In this document: positions 51,707-61,653 of the stretch, piece by piece
Layout: each line of letters begins with the position of its first letter
Numbering within the stretch: the stretch's first letter is position 1
NCBI GenBank assembly: GCA_003220225.1
Contig: QHRU01000044.1
Span: 43,726-107,725 of the forward strand
Direction of reading: 5' to 3'
Origin: Candidatus Rokuibacteriota bacterium
GTDB lineage: Bacteria; Methylomirabilota; Methylomirabilia; Rokubacteriales; CSP1-6
Length of the DNA: 64,000 nucleotides
The notes under the pieces: generated by a model
The model's database searches: none
Seen by the model: the letters and a program-made list of their open reading frames with translations, nothing else
What the model was told of the DNA's origin: nothing
Translations under genes and position numbers: made by a program

Positions 51707-53062
51707 ATGCTGCGCGATCTCGGCGACGGTCTCGTCCTCCGACGCGGAACCCCGGCCGACGCCGACGCGCTCGCCGCGTTCAACGCCGACGTCCTGCGCT
51801 ATCAAGACGCGCCGGACCCCGAGCCCTCGATGGGCGCCTGGACCCGCGACCTGATCGAAGGCCGACACCCGACCTTCCGCCCCGAGAGCGCGCTGCTCGT
51901 GGAGGACACCCGGGGAAAGTCGATCGTCTCGTCGATGGTGCTGCTCTCGCACACGTGGACGTACGCCGGCGTGCCGCTGTCGGTCGGCCAGCCCGAGATC
52001 GTCGGCACGCGCGCCGAGTTCCGCGGCCGCGGCCTGGTGCGCGCGATGTTCGACGTCGCCCACGCCTGGAGCGCCGAGCGCGGTCACCGGCTGCTGGCCA
52101 TCAACGGCATCCCGTGGTTCTACCGTCAGTTCGGCTACGAGATGGCGCTGGAGCTCGGCGGTGGGCCGCGGCTCTACACGGTCGGCCTCGCCGCTGGCGT
52201 GCGGCAGCCCACCCCGCCGTACCGCCTGCGTCCCGCCACCGGCGCCGACGCGCCGTTTCTCGCGGCGACGAGCGCCCACGCCGGACGGCGCTACCTCGTC
52301 ACCGCCCCGCGCGACGCGGCCGCCTGGCGCTACGTGGTGAGCGGCCGCAGCGCCGGCAGCGCCGCGCGCAACGAGGTGCGCATCGTCGAGAGCGAGGCGG
52401 GCGAGCCCGCGGGCTATCTGGAGCACGTCCCGAAGCTCTGGGGGCCGGGGCTGCACGTCCGCGAGCTCGAGGCGGCGGCCGGCGTGTCGTGGCGCGCCGT
52501 CGCCTACCCCGTGCTCGCGTACCTGTGCGAGACGGGCGAAGCGTACGCGCGCGCGGCAAAGACCGAGCTCGGCCTGCTCGACTTCTGGCTGCTGGGCAGC
52601 GCGCACCCGTTCGCCGGGGTGGTCCAGTTCTCCTCCTCGCGCCGGCCGTACGCGTTTTACCTCCGCGCACCCGACCTGCCCGACCTGCTCCGGCGCCTCA
52701 CGCCCGTGCTCGAGCGCCGGCTGGCCGAATCGCCGCTGGTGGGCCACACCGGGGACGTTCGGCTGAGCTTCTTTCGCGACGGGGTGCGCCTGACCCTCGA
52801 CGGCGGCCGCATCAAGAGCGTGGAGGCGTGGCCGCCGCCGCGCACGGTGGCGGGCCTGGACTTCAGCCTGCCGTCGGCCGACGAGCGCCGTCCCTCCGCG
52901 ATGTTTCCCGGGCTCACGTTCCTCCAGCTGCTGTTCGGCTACCGGTCGCTGGCGGAGCTGGAGGCGGCGTTCGCTGATTGCGTGGTGCGCGGGCAGGAGC
53001 CGCGGGCGCTGCTCGAGGCGCTCTTCCCGAAGCAGCCGTCGAAAGTGTGGCCGATCCTCTGA
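51707..53062 (+). CDS. GNAT-family N-acetyltransferase (Eis-like length)
   Basis: 451 residues. N-terminal acetyltransferase domain with VGTRAEFRGRGLVRAMFDV (V/RxxR/GxG/A acetyl-CoA loop, ~102-120) and INGIPWFYRQFGYE. A second part (residues ~170-330) and a C-terminal sterol-carrier-like region (FPGLTFLQLLFGYRSLAEL) give the three-part layout of Eis/DUF4147-type acetyltransferases. Substrate unknown. Upstream gap to the Fic palindrome is 90 nt. Confidence 0.82.
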   Translation: MLRDLGDGLVLRRGTPADADALAAFNADVLRYQDAPDPEPSMGAWTRDLIEGRHPTFRPESALLVEDTRGKSIVSSMVLLSHTWTYAGVPLSVGQPEIVGTRAEFRGRGLVRAMFDVAHAWSAERGHRLLAINGIPWFYRQFGYEMALELGGGPRLYTVGLAAGVRQPTPPYRLRPATGADAPFLAATSAHAGRRYLVTAPRDAAAWRYVVSGRSAGSAARNEVRIVESEAGEPAGYLEHVPKLWGPGLHVRELEAAAGVSWRAVAYPVLAYLCETGEAYARAAKTELGLLDFWLLGSAHPFAGVVQFSSSRRPYAFYLRAPDLPDLLRRLTPVLERRLAESPLVGHTGDVRLSFFRDGVRLTLDGGRIKSVEAWPPPRTVAGLDFSLPSADERRPSAMFPGLTFLQLLFGYRSLAELEAAFADCVVRGQEPRALLEALFPKQPSKVWPIL

Positions 53063-53089
53063 TACCCTTGCGCACGAGGAGGACCGAAC

Positions 53090-54145
53090 GTGGGCGAGAT
53101 CCTCGGCCTCGGTCTGACGCACTACCCGCCGCTCGTGGGTCGCGACGAAAACATGGCCGGAATCCTGAGGACGATCCTCCGCGATCCCGGCCTGCCGGAG
53201 CGCTATCGCGATCCGGCCAACTGGCCGGCGCCGATGCGCCGCGAGTATGGCGACGACGGGGGCACGGCCTCCGCCGCCGCGCACCGCGCCTGGCTCGTGC
53301 GCCACTTCCGCGACGCCCGTAAGACGCTCGACGACTTCCGGCCCGACGTCGTCGTCATCTGGGGCGACGACCAGCACGAGAACTTCACCGACGACGTCAT
53401 CCCGCCCTTCTGTGTGCTCGCGTACGACGCGGTCGAGGCGCGGCACCGCAAGCGGGACGTCGAGACCCCCAACGTCTGGGGCGAGGGACCCGACACGGTC
53501 TTTCGCATCACGGGGCATCGCGAGGCCGGCAAGTACCTGACGCGGCGGCTCCTGGAGCAGGGCGTGGACATGGCGTACGCCTACCGGCCCCTGCACCACG
53601 CGGGGCTGGCGCACGCGTTCCTCAACACGGTCATGTTCCTCGACTACGACCGCCGTGGCTTCCCGTATCCCGTGCTCGCCTTCCAGGTGAACTGCTACGG
53701 CCGTCGCGTGATCGCTCAGCGCGGCTATCGCAGCAGCCTCGAGCATCCGGTCGCAGAGGCGGATCTCGACCCGCCGTCGCCGACGCCGAAGCGCTGCATG
53801 GAAGTCGGCGCGGCCACCGCGCGGGCGATGCGCGAGAGCCCGTGGCGCACGGCCCTGATCGCCTCCTCCAGCTGGTCGCACGCGTTCCTGACCGACAAGC
53901 ACCACCAGCTCTACCCGGACATCGAGGCCGATCGGCGGCTCTACGAGTCGCTGCGCGTGGGCGACTACGAGACGTGGCGCAAGACGCCGCTGGCGTCCAT
54001 CGAGGAGTCCGGGCAGCAGGAAATGCTGAACTGGTACATGCTCGCCGGCGCCATGGAAGAGCTCGGACGCAAGCCCGACACGTGCGACTTCGTCGAGACG
54101 TGGTCGTTCAACTCCAACAAGTGCTTCGCGGTGTTCACGCCATGA
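53090..54145 (+). CDS. Class III extradiol ring-cleavage dioxygenase (LigB-like)
   Basis: 351 residues, GTG start with RBS GAGGAGG. LGLTHYPPL near the N-terminus supplies iron His; DVVVIWGDDQHENF (~91-104) and ASSSWSHAFLTDKHH (~259) are the usual further metal/substrate residues of LigB-type dioxygenases. It should open a catechol-like ring with O2. Coupled (ATGA) to the Rieske gene, so a ring-hydroxylation and ring-cleavage pair. Confidence 0.85.
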   Translation: MGEILGLGLTHYPPLVGRDENMAGILRTILRDPGLPERYRDPANWPAPMRREYGDDGGTASAAAHRAWLVRHFRDARKTLDDFRPDVVVIWGDDQHENFTDDVIPPFCVLAYDAVEARHRKRDVETPNVWGEGPDTVFRITGHREAGKYLTRRLLEQGVDMAYAYRPLHHAGLAHAFLNTVMFLDYDRRGFPYPVLAFQVNCYGRRVIAQRGYRSSLEHPVAEADLDPPSPTPKRCMEVGAATARAMRESPWRTALIASSSWSHAFLTDKHHQLYPDIEADRRLYESLRVGDYETWRKTPLASIEESGQQEMLNWYMLAGAMEELGRKPDTCDFVETWSFNSNKCFAVFTP

Positions 54146-55401
54146 GTGCACCGAGCGTGAACGGCGTGATTCCGCGGCTGAGCGGCGACGTCCGGCCGCT
54201 CATCCCCACGCTGGGCCTCCGCAACTACTGGTATCCGGCCGTGGCCGAGCGCCGGGTCGGCTCGCGCAAGCCTGTGAAGATCGCGATGCTCGGCGAAGAG
54301 CTGTGCCTCTTCCGCGGCGCCAACGGCGACGTCGTCGCCATCCAGGACGTCTGCCCGCACCGCGGCGCGCGGCTCAGCGAGGGCCGCTGCCACTATCGGG
54401 GGACCGTCGCCTGTCCCTATCACGGCTGGGTGTTCGACGAGAGCGGCAAGAACGTGGCCGTGCTCTCCGAGGGGCCGGACTCCGGCGTGTGCGGCAAGCC
54501 GGGCACGGAGGCCAAGGCCTATCCGACGCGCACGCTGAAGGGCGTCGTGTTCGTGTGGATCGGCGACGGCGACCCTGCCCCCATCGAAGAGGACGTGCCC
54601 GAGGAGTTCTTCGACGACCAGGCGCTGATCCTCACCGGCCAGGTCTACTGGCGTTGCAACTGGGAGGTCGCGCTCGAGAACTCGATGGACTCCCACGTCA
54701 ACTACGTGCACCGCAACGCCCTGGTGGTGGCGCGCGCGGGCTTCATCGCGCGCGGCGCACAGGGCGAGCACCCGATCTTCGTCGGCAACGGCTTCGGCGG
54801 CGACGTGGCGGAGAGCAACTACGTGCGCCGGAGCCCGTCCCAGGACGTGTACGCCAATGGCTGGCGCTGGCCGAAGAGCAACCTCCGCCGTTACTGGACG
54901 TGGCTGTTCCGTCCGTTCGTCGAGCGCGCCCGGCGCAACATCCCGCCGCCCCGCTCGCCGCGCTGGTGCGGCGGCCACCACCTGCCCGGGATGTTCCGCG
55001 CCGAGTTCGCCTACGACCTCTACACGCGCATGTGCGTGCCCGTCGAGGAGAAGCTGACGCGCGTGTGGTACTACCACTACCTGCGGCCCTCGAGCGCGCT
55101 GGCGCGGCTTTGGCAGCGCGCGCTCTACTTCGCGCTGCATCGCTGGATCATCGAGTACAACTTCTCGCGCCAGGACGAGGCGGTGATGCTCCACCAGCGC
55201 TACCACACGCCGGAGAAGCTCTCGGCGACGGACGCCGAGGTGATCCAGTGGCGCCGGCTCGTCGTGACCAAGCACTACGGCGGGCGCGACGCGCCCTTCG
55301 AGTACCGGAACCCCGACGGGCTGGCGCCGGACGCGGTGCCCCTCAACCGCGTCTCCGTGCGCTACCTCCAGGAGGAGCAGCGGGCGAAGGCGCGACGCTG
55401 A
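54142..55401 (+). CDS. Rieske [2Fe-2S] aromatic-ring oxygenase alpha subunit
   Basis: 419 residues. Rieske centre C71-x-H73 ... C91-xx-H94 (VCPHRGARL; ACPYHGWVF) and mononuclear Fe site NSMDSHVNYVHR (D/H/H, ~192). Similar in layout to phthalate 4,5-dioxygenase or related demethylases/mono-oxygenases. A reductase and ferredoxin are not adjacent and must come from elsewhere. Coupled upstream to the extradiol dioxygenase and downstream (TGATG) to a binding protein. Confidence 0.9.
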   Translation: MSAPSVNGVIPRLSGDVRPLIPTLGLRNYWYPAVAERRVGSRKPVKIAMLGEELCLFRGANGDVVAIQDVCPHRGARLSEGRCHYRGTVACPYHGWVFDESGKNVAVLSEGPDSGVCGKPGTEAKAYPTRTLKGVVFVWIGDGDPAPIEEDVPEEFFDDQALILTGQVYWRCNWEVALENSMDSHVNYVHRNALVVARAGFIARGAQGEHPIFVGNGFGGDVAESNYVRRSPSQDVYANGWRWPKSNLRRYWTWLFRPFVERARRNIPPPRSPRWCGGHHLPGMFRAEFAYDLYTRMCVPVEEKLTRVWYYHYLRPSSALARLWQRALYFALHRWIIEYNFSRQDEAVMLHQRYHTPEKLSATDAEVIQWRRLVVTKHYGGRDAPFEYRNPDGLAPDAVPLNRVSVRYLQEEQRAKARR

Positions 55402-56486
55402 TGCTGAGCCGACGCCAGCTGCTGCTGGGCGGCGCCGCGGCCGCCCTCGCCCGGCCGGCGCGAGCGGCCGCTCAGCCGGCCGAGTGGCGAGAGCTCGTCG
55501 CGGCGGCCAAGAAGGAAGGCAAGGTCGTCGTCAACACCTTCCCGGGCGACGGCTACGCTCGCGCGCTGAAACCCTTCACCCAGGCGTATCCCGAAATCCG
55601 AGTGGAGCAGACGAACCTGCACTCCCAGGACTTCGCGCCGCGCATCCTCCAGGAGCGCCAGGCGAACATCTTCACGTGGGACCTCGCGCTGATCCCCACC
55701 AGCACGGCGCTGCAGGTGCTCCGGCCGGCCGGTGTGTGGGATCCGGTGCGGCCCGCGATCGTCCTGCCCGAGGCGAAGGACGACGCCGGGTGGGAGGGCG
55801 GCTTCGAGCGGGGCTTCGCACTCGTGAAGGACCGCGCCCTCACCTACGGCTTCGTCGCGAACCGCGGCGGCGGCATCACGATCAACACCGACGTGGTGAA
55901 GGAAGATCAGATCCGGCGTCTCGTCGACCTGCTCGATCCGCGCTGGAAGGGCAAGCTGCTGCTGCCAGACGTGCGCACGATGGGCGACGCCTTCTGGCCG
56001 ATGACAGCCGCCCGCCTCAACCTCGGCGACGACATCATCAAACGGCTGTTCGTGGACCAGGAGCCCGTACTCAGCCGCGACACCCGGCAGATCGCCGAGT
56101 TCATGGTGCGCGGCCGCTTCCCGGTGGCCCTCGGCGTCAATCCGCTGATCCTCAAGCAGTTCCAGCGCCAGGGCCTCGGCAAGAGCCTCAAGCTGTTCCA
56201 CTTCGCGGAGATGGACACCCAGAACTCCACCAGCAGCACGCTGTGGCTCGTCAACCGGGCGCCGCATCCGAACGCGGTGAAGGTGCTCATCAACTGGCTG
56301 CTCACCAGGGAGGGCCAGGTCCACTGGGCGAGAGAAGCCCAGGTGAACAGCCGCCGCATCGGCGTCGAGCCGGGCAATCCGCAGTTCGCGGTGCCGAGGG
56401 GCGCCAAGCTCTTCCAGGTGGACGCCGAGGAGAACCTGCCCGAGGTGATCAAGACGCAAGACATCGCCCGCGCCGTGATCAAGTAA
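55401..56486 (+). CDS. Tat-exported solute-binding protein (family 1, Fe/aminophosphonate-like)
   Basis: 361 residues. Twin-arginine signal LSRRQLLLGGAAAA; mature part EGKVVVNTFPGDGYARALK, GVWDPVRPAIVLPE, WKGKLLLPDVRT and DQEPVLSRDTRQ as in FbpA/PotD-like binding proteins. Paralogous to the next gene (shared WDPVRPAI, DQEPVLSRD, NRAPHPNA). Start overlaps the Rieske stop. Likely delivers the substrate to the ABC importer encoded at 58796-61649. Confidence 0.88.
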   Translation: MLSRRQLLLGGAAAALARPARAAAQPAEWRELVAAAKKEGKVVVNTFPGDGYARALKPFTQAYPEIRVEQTNLHSQDFAPRILQERQANIFTWDLALIPTSTALQVLRPAGVWDPVRPAIVLPEAKDDAGWEGGFERGFALVKDRALTYGFVANRGGGITINTDVVKEDQIRRLVDLLDPRWKGKLLLPDVRTMGDAFWPMTAARLNLGDDIIKRLFVDQEPVLSRDTRQIAEFMVRGRFPVALGVNPLILKQFQRQGLGKSLKLFHFAEMDTQNSTSSTLWLVNRAPHPNAVKVLINWLLTREGQVHWAREAQVNSRRIGVEPGNPQFAVPRGAKLFQVDAEENLPEVIKTQDIARAVIK

Positions 56487-57597
56487 TCAGCCGCTTCGAG
56501 ATCTCCTGGGTCTTGACGAGCTCCGGCAGCAGCTCTTCCGAATCGATCTGCAGCAGATTGAGTCCCGGCGGAACGATGGTGTGCGGATCGCCGGGCTCCA
56601 CGCCGACGAAGCGGCTGTTCGTCTGCAGCTCCCTCGCCCAGGCCGCCTGGGCCTCCTTCGTGAGGAGCCAGTTGACGAACACCTTCGCCGCGTTCGGATG
56701 CGGCGCCCGGTTGAGCAGCCACACGGCGCTGCCGGACGCCTGATAGTCCAGCTCGGGCAGAAGGAGCGTCCTGACGTTCTTGCCGACGCCGTGGACCTGG
56801 AAGTCTTGCAGCGCCAGGGCGTTGAGACCGATCGCAATCGGGTACCGGCCGCGCACCATGAACTCCGTGAGCTGGTTGCGATCGCGGCTGAGCACCGGCT
56901 CCTGATCGACCAGGAGCTGCTTCATGATCGCGTCGCCCAGCTTCAGGCGCGCGACCGTCAGCGGCCAGAAGCTGGAGCCGATCACGCGAGGATCGGAGAT
57001 CGCGATCTTGCCCTTCCACTTCGACGCGAGCAGATCCTTGACGCTGGTGAGCTCGCCGTCCTTCACCCGGTCGACGTTGACGAAGACGCCGACGGCGCGC
57101 ACCAGCGTGAAGGCGTAAGCGAGCCGTCGGTCGCGGTCGAGGAAGCCCGCCTCGAAGCCCCCGCGCCAGCTCGCGTCGTTCCGGGCCTCGGGGGTGATGA
57201 TCGCCGGCCGCACGGGATCCCACACGCCCGCCGGCTTCAGGACCTGGAGCGCGGTGCTCATCGGCATCGTGCACACGTCCCACGTGTAGAGGCCGGCCCT
57301 GCGCTCGGTGGTCACGCGCGGCACGAAGTCCACGGGCTCGAGGTTCGTGTGATCGAGCTTGATGTCCGGATGGACCTGGCTGAACAGCTTGAACACCCGC
57401 GCGAAGCCCTGTCCGGTGAACGTGTTGACCGCGACCTTGCCTTCCTTCTTCGCCGCGGCCACCGCCTGCTCCCACTCCGTCGCCGCGCTCCCGCGCGCGG
57501 CACGGCCGAGCGCCGCGGCGCCGCCGACCACGAGGCCGCCCAGCAGGCGCCGCCGTGTGAGCGTGAGTCCCGCCCGATCACTCTCGGTGTCGTGCAT
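56479..57597 (-). CDS. Second Tat-exported solute-binding protein, paralogous and convergent
   Basis: 372 residues. Tat signal LTRRRLLGGLVVGG, then EGKVAVNTFTGQGFARVFK and the shared WDPVRPAI, DQEPVLSRD, NRAPHPNA blocks with the previous protein, so a duplication that was inverted. Its last 8 nt overlap the other gene's end, tail to tail. Probably recognises a related ligand. No transporter subunit on its own strand. Confidence 0.88.
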   Translation of the reverse strand: MHDTESDRAGLTLTRRRLLGGLVVGGAAALGRAARGSAATEWEQAVAAAKKEGKVAVNTFTGQGFARVFKLFSQVHPDIKLDHTNLEPVDFVPRVTTERRAGLYTWDVCTMPMSTALQVLKPAGVWDPVRPAIITPEARNDASWRGGFEAGFLDRDRRLAYAFTLVRAVGVFVNVDRVKDGELTSVKDLLASKWKGKIAISDPRVIGSSFWPLTVARLKLGDAIMKQLLVDQEPVLSRDRNQLTEFMVRGRYPIAIGLNALALQDFQVHGVGKNVRTLLLPELDYQASGSAVWLLNRAPHPNAAKVFVNWLLTKEAQAAWARELQTNSRFVGVEPGDPHTIVPPGLNLLQIDSEELLPELVKTQEISKRLIT

Positions 57598-57639
57598 GGT
57601 TCTGCTATCTTACTCGGCACTCTCCGACGGGGGGCCTCG

Positions 57640-58785
57640 ATGAAACGCAGCGCCGAGCGCATCCTCACCACGCACGCCGGCAGCCTGGCGCGGCCCGACG
57701 ACCTCCGCGACATGCTCACCGCGAAGGACGACGGCCGTCCGTACGATGCGGCCGCCTTCGCGGCCCTCGTGCGCGCCGCCGTCGGCGAGGTCGTCCGGCG
57801 CCAGGTCGCGGTGGGCCTCGACGTCGTGAACGACGGCGAGCAGTCGAAGCGCAACTTCACCACCTACGCGCGCGAGCGGCTCGGCGGCATCGAGGAGCGG
57901 CCGCTCGCGCCCGGCGAGCGCGTGCTGGCCATGATCTACGGCCGCGACGCCGCGGAGTTCCCCGAGTATTTCGCCGGCCGCGGCAACCTCGCGGGTCGCG
58001 AGGCGGTCTGCACGGGGCCGCTGACGTACATCGGCCACGACGCCGTGCGCGCCGACCTCGCCAACCTCGAGGCCGCGCTGAGGGGCGTCGAGGCGGCCGA
58101 CGCCTTCCTGCCCGCGGTGGCGCCGGGCACGATCGAGCACTGGCTGCGCAACGAGCACTACGGCAGCGACGAGGCCTACCTGGCCGCCATCGCGGACGCG
58201 ATGAAGGCGGAATACGACGCGATCGTGGCCGCCGGCTTCCTCTTGCAAGTGGACGACCCCGACCTGGCGGACGCCTGGCAGATCCATCCACAGATGAGCG
58301 TGTCCGAGTACCGCGCGTTCGCCGCGCTGCGGATCGAAGCGCTCAATCACGCGCTGCGTGACATCCCGCCGGAGCGCGTGCGCTTCCACGTGTGCTGGGG
58401 CAGCTATCACGGCCCGCACAAGCACGATCTCCCCCTGCGCGAGTTCGTGGACCTGGTCCTCACCGTGCGCGCGCAGGGCTATTCCATCGAGGCGTCGAAC
58501 CCGCGCCACGATCACGAGTGGCGGGTGTGGGAAGACGTCACGCTTCCCGCCGGCAAGATCCTCATTCCCGGCGTCGTCGGCCACGCCAGCGACTTCGTCG
58601 AGCACCCCGAGCTCGTCGCCGAGCGCCTCGTGAAGTACGCGCGGCTCGTCGGGCGCGAGAACGTGATCGCGGGGACGGACTGCGGTCTCGGACCGCGCGT
58701 CGGCCATCCGAAGATCGCGTGGGCGAAGTTCGAGGCGCTCGTGGAAGGCGCGCGACTGGCGACGCGACGGCTCTGGAAGCGCTGA
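57640..58785 (+). CDS. MetE-like (cobalamin-independent methionine synthase C-terminal domain) protein
   Basis: 381 residues. ILTTHAGSLARPDDLRD, VGLDVVNDGEQSKRNFTTY, FHVCWGSYHGPHKHD, IEASNPRHDHEWRV and ENVIAGTDCGLGPRVGHP match the MetE/epoxyalkane CoM-transferase-like TIM barrel, with the Zn ligands H/C visible (HVCWG; GTDCG). Full MetE would be about 750 residues, so this is the stand-alone C-terminal type used for methyl or thiol transfer. Divergent from the paralogous SBP by 42 nt. Confidence 0.85.
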   Translation: MKRSAERILTTHAGSLARPDDLRDMLTAKDDGRPYDAAAFAALVRAAVGEVVRRQVAVGLDVVNDGEQSKRNFTTYARERLGGIEERPLAPGERVLAMIYGRDAAEFPEYFAGRGNLAGREAVCTGPLTYIGHDAVRADLANLEAALRGVEAADAFLPAVAPGTIEHWLRNEHYGSDEAYLAAIADAMKAEYDAIVAAGFLLQVDDPDLADAWQIHPQMSVSEYRAFAALRIEALNHALRDIPPERVRFHVCWGSYHGPHKHDLPLREFVDLVLTVRAQGYSIEASNPRHDHEWRVWEDVTLPAGKILIPGVVGHASDFVEHPELVAERLVKYARLVGRENVIAGTDCGLGPRVGHPKIAWAKFEALVEGARLATRRLWKR

Positions 58786-58795
58786 GCGCGGCGCC

Positions 58796-59905
58796 GTGAT
58801 GGTCCTGCGCCTCGACGGGGTGACCAAGGTCTTCGGCGCCGTGCGCGCCCTGGACGGCGCGTCGCTCGAAGTCGAGCGGGGTGAAATCTTCACGCTGCTC
58901 GGCCCGAGCGGCTGCGGCAAGACCACGACCTTGCGCCTCGTGGCCGGACTCGAGCATCCCGACGCGGGCGAGATCGCGCTGCGCGGGCGCGTCGTCGCCT
59001 CGGTGCCGCGGCGGGTGTTCGTGGCGCCGCACAAGCGCAACCTCGGCATGGTCTTCCAGTCGTACGCGATCTGGCCGCACATGAACGTGTTCGAGAACGT
59101 CGCCTACCCGCTCCGCCTGCGCGGCGTGAAGCGCAGCGTCGTCGCCGAGAAGGTGACGCGCGTGCTCGACCTGGTCGGCCTCGCCGGGCTGGACGAGCGG
59201 GGGGCGACGCTGCTGAGCGGCGGCCAGATGCAGCGCCTCGCGCTGTGCCGCGCGCTCGTGTACGAGCCCGACCTCTTGCTGCTCGACGAGCCGTTCAGCA
59301 ACCTGGACGCCAAGCTGCGCGAGCAGATGCGCGTGGAGCTGAAGGTGCTGCAGCGCCGGCTCGGCGTCACCGTCCTCTTCGTCACCCACGACCAGATCGA
59401 GGCGCTGAGCCTGTCCGATCGCATCGCGGTGATGCAGCGCGGGCGCGTCGAGCAGGTGGGCGCCCCGCGCGAGCTGTACGAGCGCCCGGCCTCCGCCTTC
59501 GTGCGCGACTTCCTCGGCCAGACCGTGGTCCTGCGCGGGGTCGTGAGGGAGCCGGGCCCCAGGGGCGGCACGATCACGGTGGCGCTGGACGGCGCCCTGG
59601 CCGGCTCGATGCTGCGGGGTCACGCGGGGCCGGCCGCCGCGCTCGCGGCCGGCGCGCCGGCGCACCTCGCCATCCGGCCCGAGAACATCGAGGTGGCGGG
59701 GGACGGGCGATCGACGCCGGAGGCGAACACGCTGACCGGGACGATCGATGCGCTGCTGTTCGTCGGCGACCGGTACGAGGCACGCGTCGTCCTGGGCGGC
59801 GAGCAGCGCATCCTGATGCTGCTGCCTCGCGCGCGCGAGTGGCATGAAGGCCAACGCCTGCAGCTCACCTTCCCGCCTCAGACGGTGAGCGTGTGGCCGG
59901 CGTGA
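58796..59905 (+). CDS. ABC importer ATPase (Fe3+/spermidine-type)
   Basis: 369 residues (GTG 58796 or ATG 58799). Walker A LLGPSGCGKTTTLR, Q-loop MVFQSYAIWPHM, signature LLSGGQMQRLALCRA, Walker B LLLLDEPFSNLDAKL, switch VTHDQIEALSL. A C-terminal TOBE domain (AHLAIRPENIEVAG; LTGTIDALLFVGDRYEA) is normal for importers of this type. 31 nt before the permease. Confidence 0.93.
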   Translation: MMVLRLDGVTKVFGAVRALDGASLEVERGEIFTLLGPSGCGKTTTLRLVAGLEHPDAGEIALRGRVVASVPRRVFVAPHKRNLGMVFQSYAIWPHMNVFENVAYPLRLRGVKRSVVAEKVTRVLDLVGLAGLDERGATLLSGGQMQRLALCRALVYEPDLLLLDEPFSNLDAKLREQMRVELKVLQRRLGVTVLFVTHDQIEALSLSDRIAVMQRGRVEQVGAPRELYERPASAFVRDFLGQTVVLRGVVREPGPRGGTITVALDGALAGSMLRGHAGPAAALAAGAPAHLAIRPENIEVAGDGRSTPEANTLTGTIDALLFVGDRYEARVVLGGEQRILMLLPRAREWHEGQRLQLTFPPQTVSVWPA

Positions 59906-59936
59906 CGCGCGAAGCGGCGGCCACGCGGGCGGACGA

Positions 59937-61649
59937 ATGACGACGGCCACGCCGGCCGTTCACCGGCGCCGGGTCCCGCGGATCGAGACGCAGGCGGTGC
60001 TCTGCACGGTCGTGCTCGGCATCGTGGCGTTCTGCGTCGTATTCCCGGTGCTGCTGGTCATGCTGCAGAGCTTTCAGGTGGCGCCGCCGGGCCAGCCCGC
60101 GAAGTACGGCCTGGACGGCTGGCGCGCCGCCTTCGACGAGCCCGGCCTGCGCGCGGCCTTGCTCAACACGCTGAAGGTCACGTTTGTCCGGCAGCTCCTG
60201 TCGCTGCCGCTCGCGGTGCTCATCGCGTGGCTGCTCGCGCGCACGGACCTGCCCGGCCGCCGCTGGCTGGAGTTCGCCTTCTGGGCGGCGTTCTTCCTGC
60301 CGAGCTTCACGGTCACCCTGAGCTGGATTCTCCTGCTCGACCCCGAGTACGGCCTGATCAACACGTCGCTGGCCAGGCTCGTCGGCACGGCGCCGTTCAA
60401 CATCTATTCGTTCTGGGGCATAGTCTGGGTCCACGTCCTCACGGGCTCGCTGACCGTGAAGGTGATCCTCTTGACCCCCGCCTTCCGCCACATGAACGCC
60501 TCGTTCGAAGAGGCCTCGCGCGTGGCCGGGGCGAGCACGCTGCGGACCGCGCTCCGCATCACGGTGCCGGTGATGGCGCCGGTCATCCTGTCGGTGCTGC
60601 TGCTCGGCACGATGGTGTCCCTGCAGACGTTCGAGGTCGAGCAGGTGCTCGGCCTGCCCTTCCGCTTCTTCGTGTTCAGCACGATGATCTACGACCTGCT
60701 CGTCACCCGGGTGCCGCGCTACGACGCGGCCACCGCGCTGGCGGTGGTGATCCTGGCCGCCATGCTGCCGCTCGTGCTCGCGCAGCAGTGGCTGACACGC
60801 GGCCGGCGCTACACGACGCTCACCGGGCAGTTCCAGAACCAGCCGCACCGCCTCGGCCGCTGGCGGGCGCCCGCGCTCGCCCTGGTGCTCGCGCTGGTGT
60901 CGATCGTGCTCGGGGTCCCGGTGGTGTTCGCGCTGCTCGGCACCTTCATGAAGCTGTTCGGGTTCTTCCACATCGCCGATCCCTGGACGCTGAACAACTG
61001 GAAGACGGTCCTCACCGACGAGCTGTTCTTGCGCTCGCTCCACAACACCGTCGTGCTGGCCGTCGGCACCGCGGTGGCGGCGGTGGTGGTGCATTCGCTC
61101 ATCGCGTACATCGCGGTGCGGACGCGCTACGCGGGCCGCCGCGCGCTCGACTTCATCTCGTGGCTGCCCTTCACGGTGCCCGGCATCATCCTGGGTCTGG
61201 CCCTGCTGTGGCTGTTTCTCGGCGTCGAGATGCTGAAGCCGCTCTACGGCACGACGACGCTCCTGATCGTCGCCGGCGTCATCGCCGGCATGCCGCTCGG
61301 GGTGCAGATCATCAAGAGCGGCCTGCTGCAGCTCGGCAGCGAGCTCGAGGAGGCGTCGCGCATCGCCGGAGCCTCGTGGTGGGCCACGTACCGGCGAATC
61401 GTGCTGCGGCTGATGGCGCCGACGCTCATGGCGGTGGCGATGATCACGTTCGTGGGAGCCGCGCGCAACATCGGCAACTTCGCGCTGCTCACCACCAGCG
61501 CCAACCGCCCGCTGTCTATCTTACAAATCGACTACATCGCGCAGCGCAAGTTCGAGGAGGCGGTCGTGGTGGCCTGCATCATCATGTTCATCTCGCTGGC
61601 CGGTGCGCTGCTCGCCCGCCTGCTCGGGCTCCGCAGCGGCCTCGGATGA
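59937..61649 (+). CDS. Fused double ABC permease (FbpB/PhnV-like)
   Basis: 570 residues with about 12 TM helices in two halves. Each half carries an EAA loop: EEASRVAGASTLRTALRITV (~200) and EEASRIAGASWWATYRRIVL (~480). This duplicated layout is that of Fe3+ or 2-aminoethylphosphonate-type permeases. Together with the ATPase and the Tat SBP at 55401 it forms a complete importer. Confidence 0.92.
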   Translation: MTTATPAVHRRRVPRIETQAVLCTVVLGIVAFCVVFPVLLVMLQSFQVAPPGQPAKYGLDGWRAAFDEPGLRAALLNTLKVTFVRQLLSLPLAVLIAWLLARTDLPGRRWLEFAFWAAFFLPSFTVTLSWILLLDPEYGLINTSLARLVGTAPFNIYSFWGIVWVHVLTGSLTVKVILLTPAFRHMNASFEEASRVAGASTLRTALRITVPVMAPVILSVLLLGTMVSLQTFEVEQVLGLPFRFFVFSTMIYDLLVTRVPRYDAATALAVVILAAMLPLVLAQQWLTRGRRYTTLTGQFQNQPHRLGRWRAPALALVLALVSIVLGVPVVFALLGTFMKLFGFFHIADPWTLNNWKTVLTDELFLRSLHNTVVLAVGTAVAAVVVHSLIAYIAVRTRYAGRRALDFISWLPFTVPGIILGLALLWLFLGVEMLKPLYGTTTLLIVAGVIAGMPLGVQIIKSGLLQLGSELEEASRIAGASWWATYRRIVLRLMAPTLMAVAMITFVGAARNIGNFALLTTSANRPLSILQIDYIAQRKFEEAVVVACIIMFISLAGALLARLLGLRSGLG

Positions 61650-61653
61650 GCTC

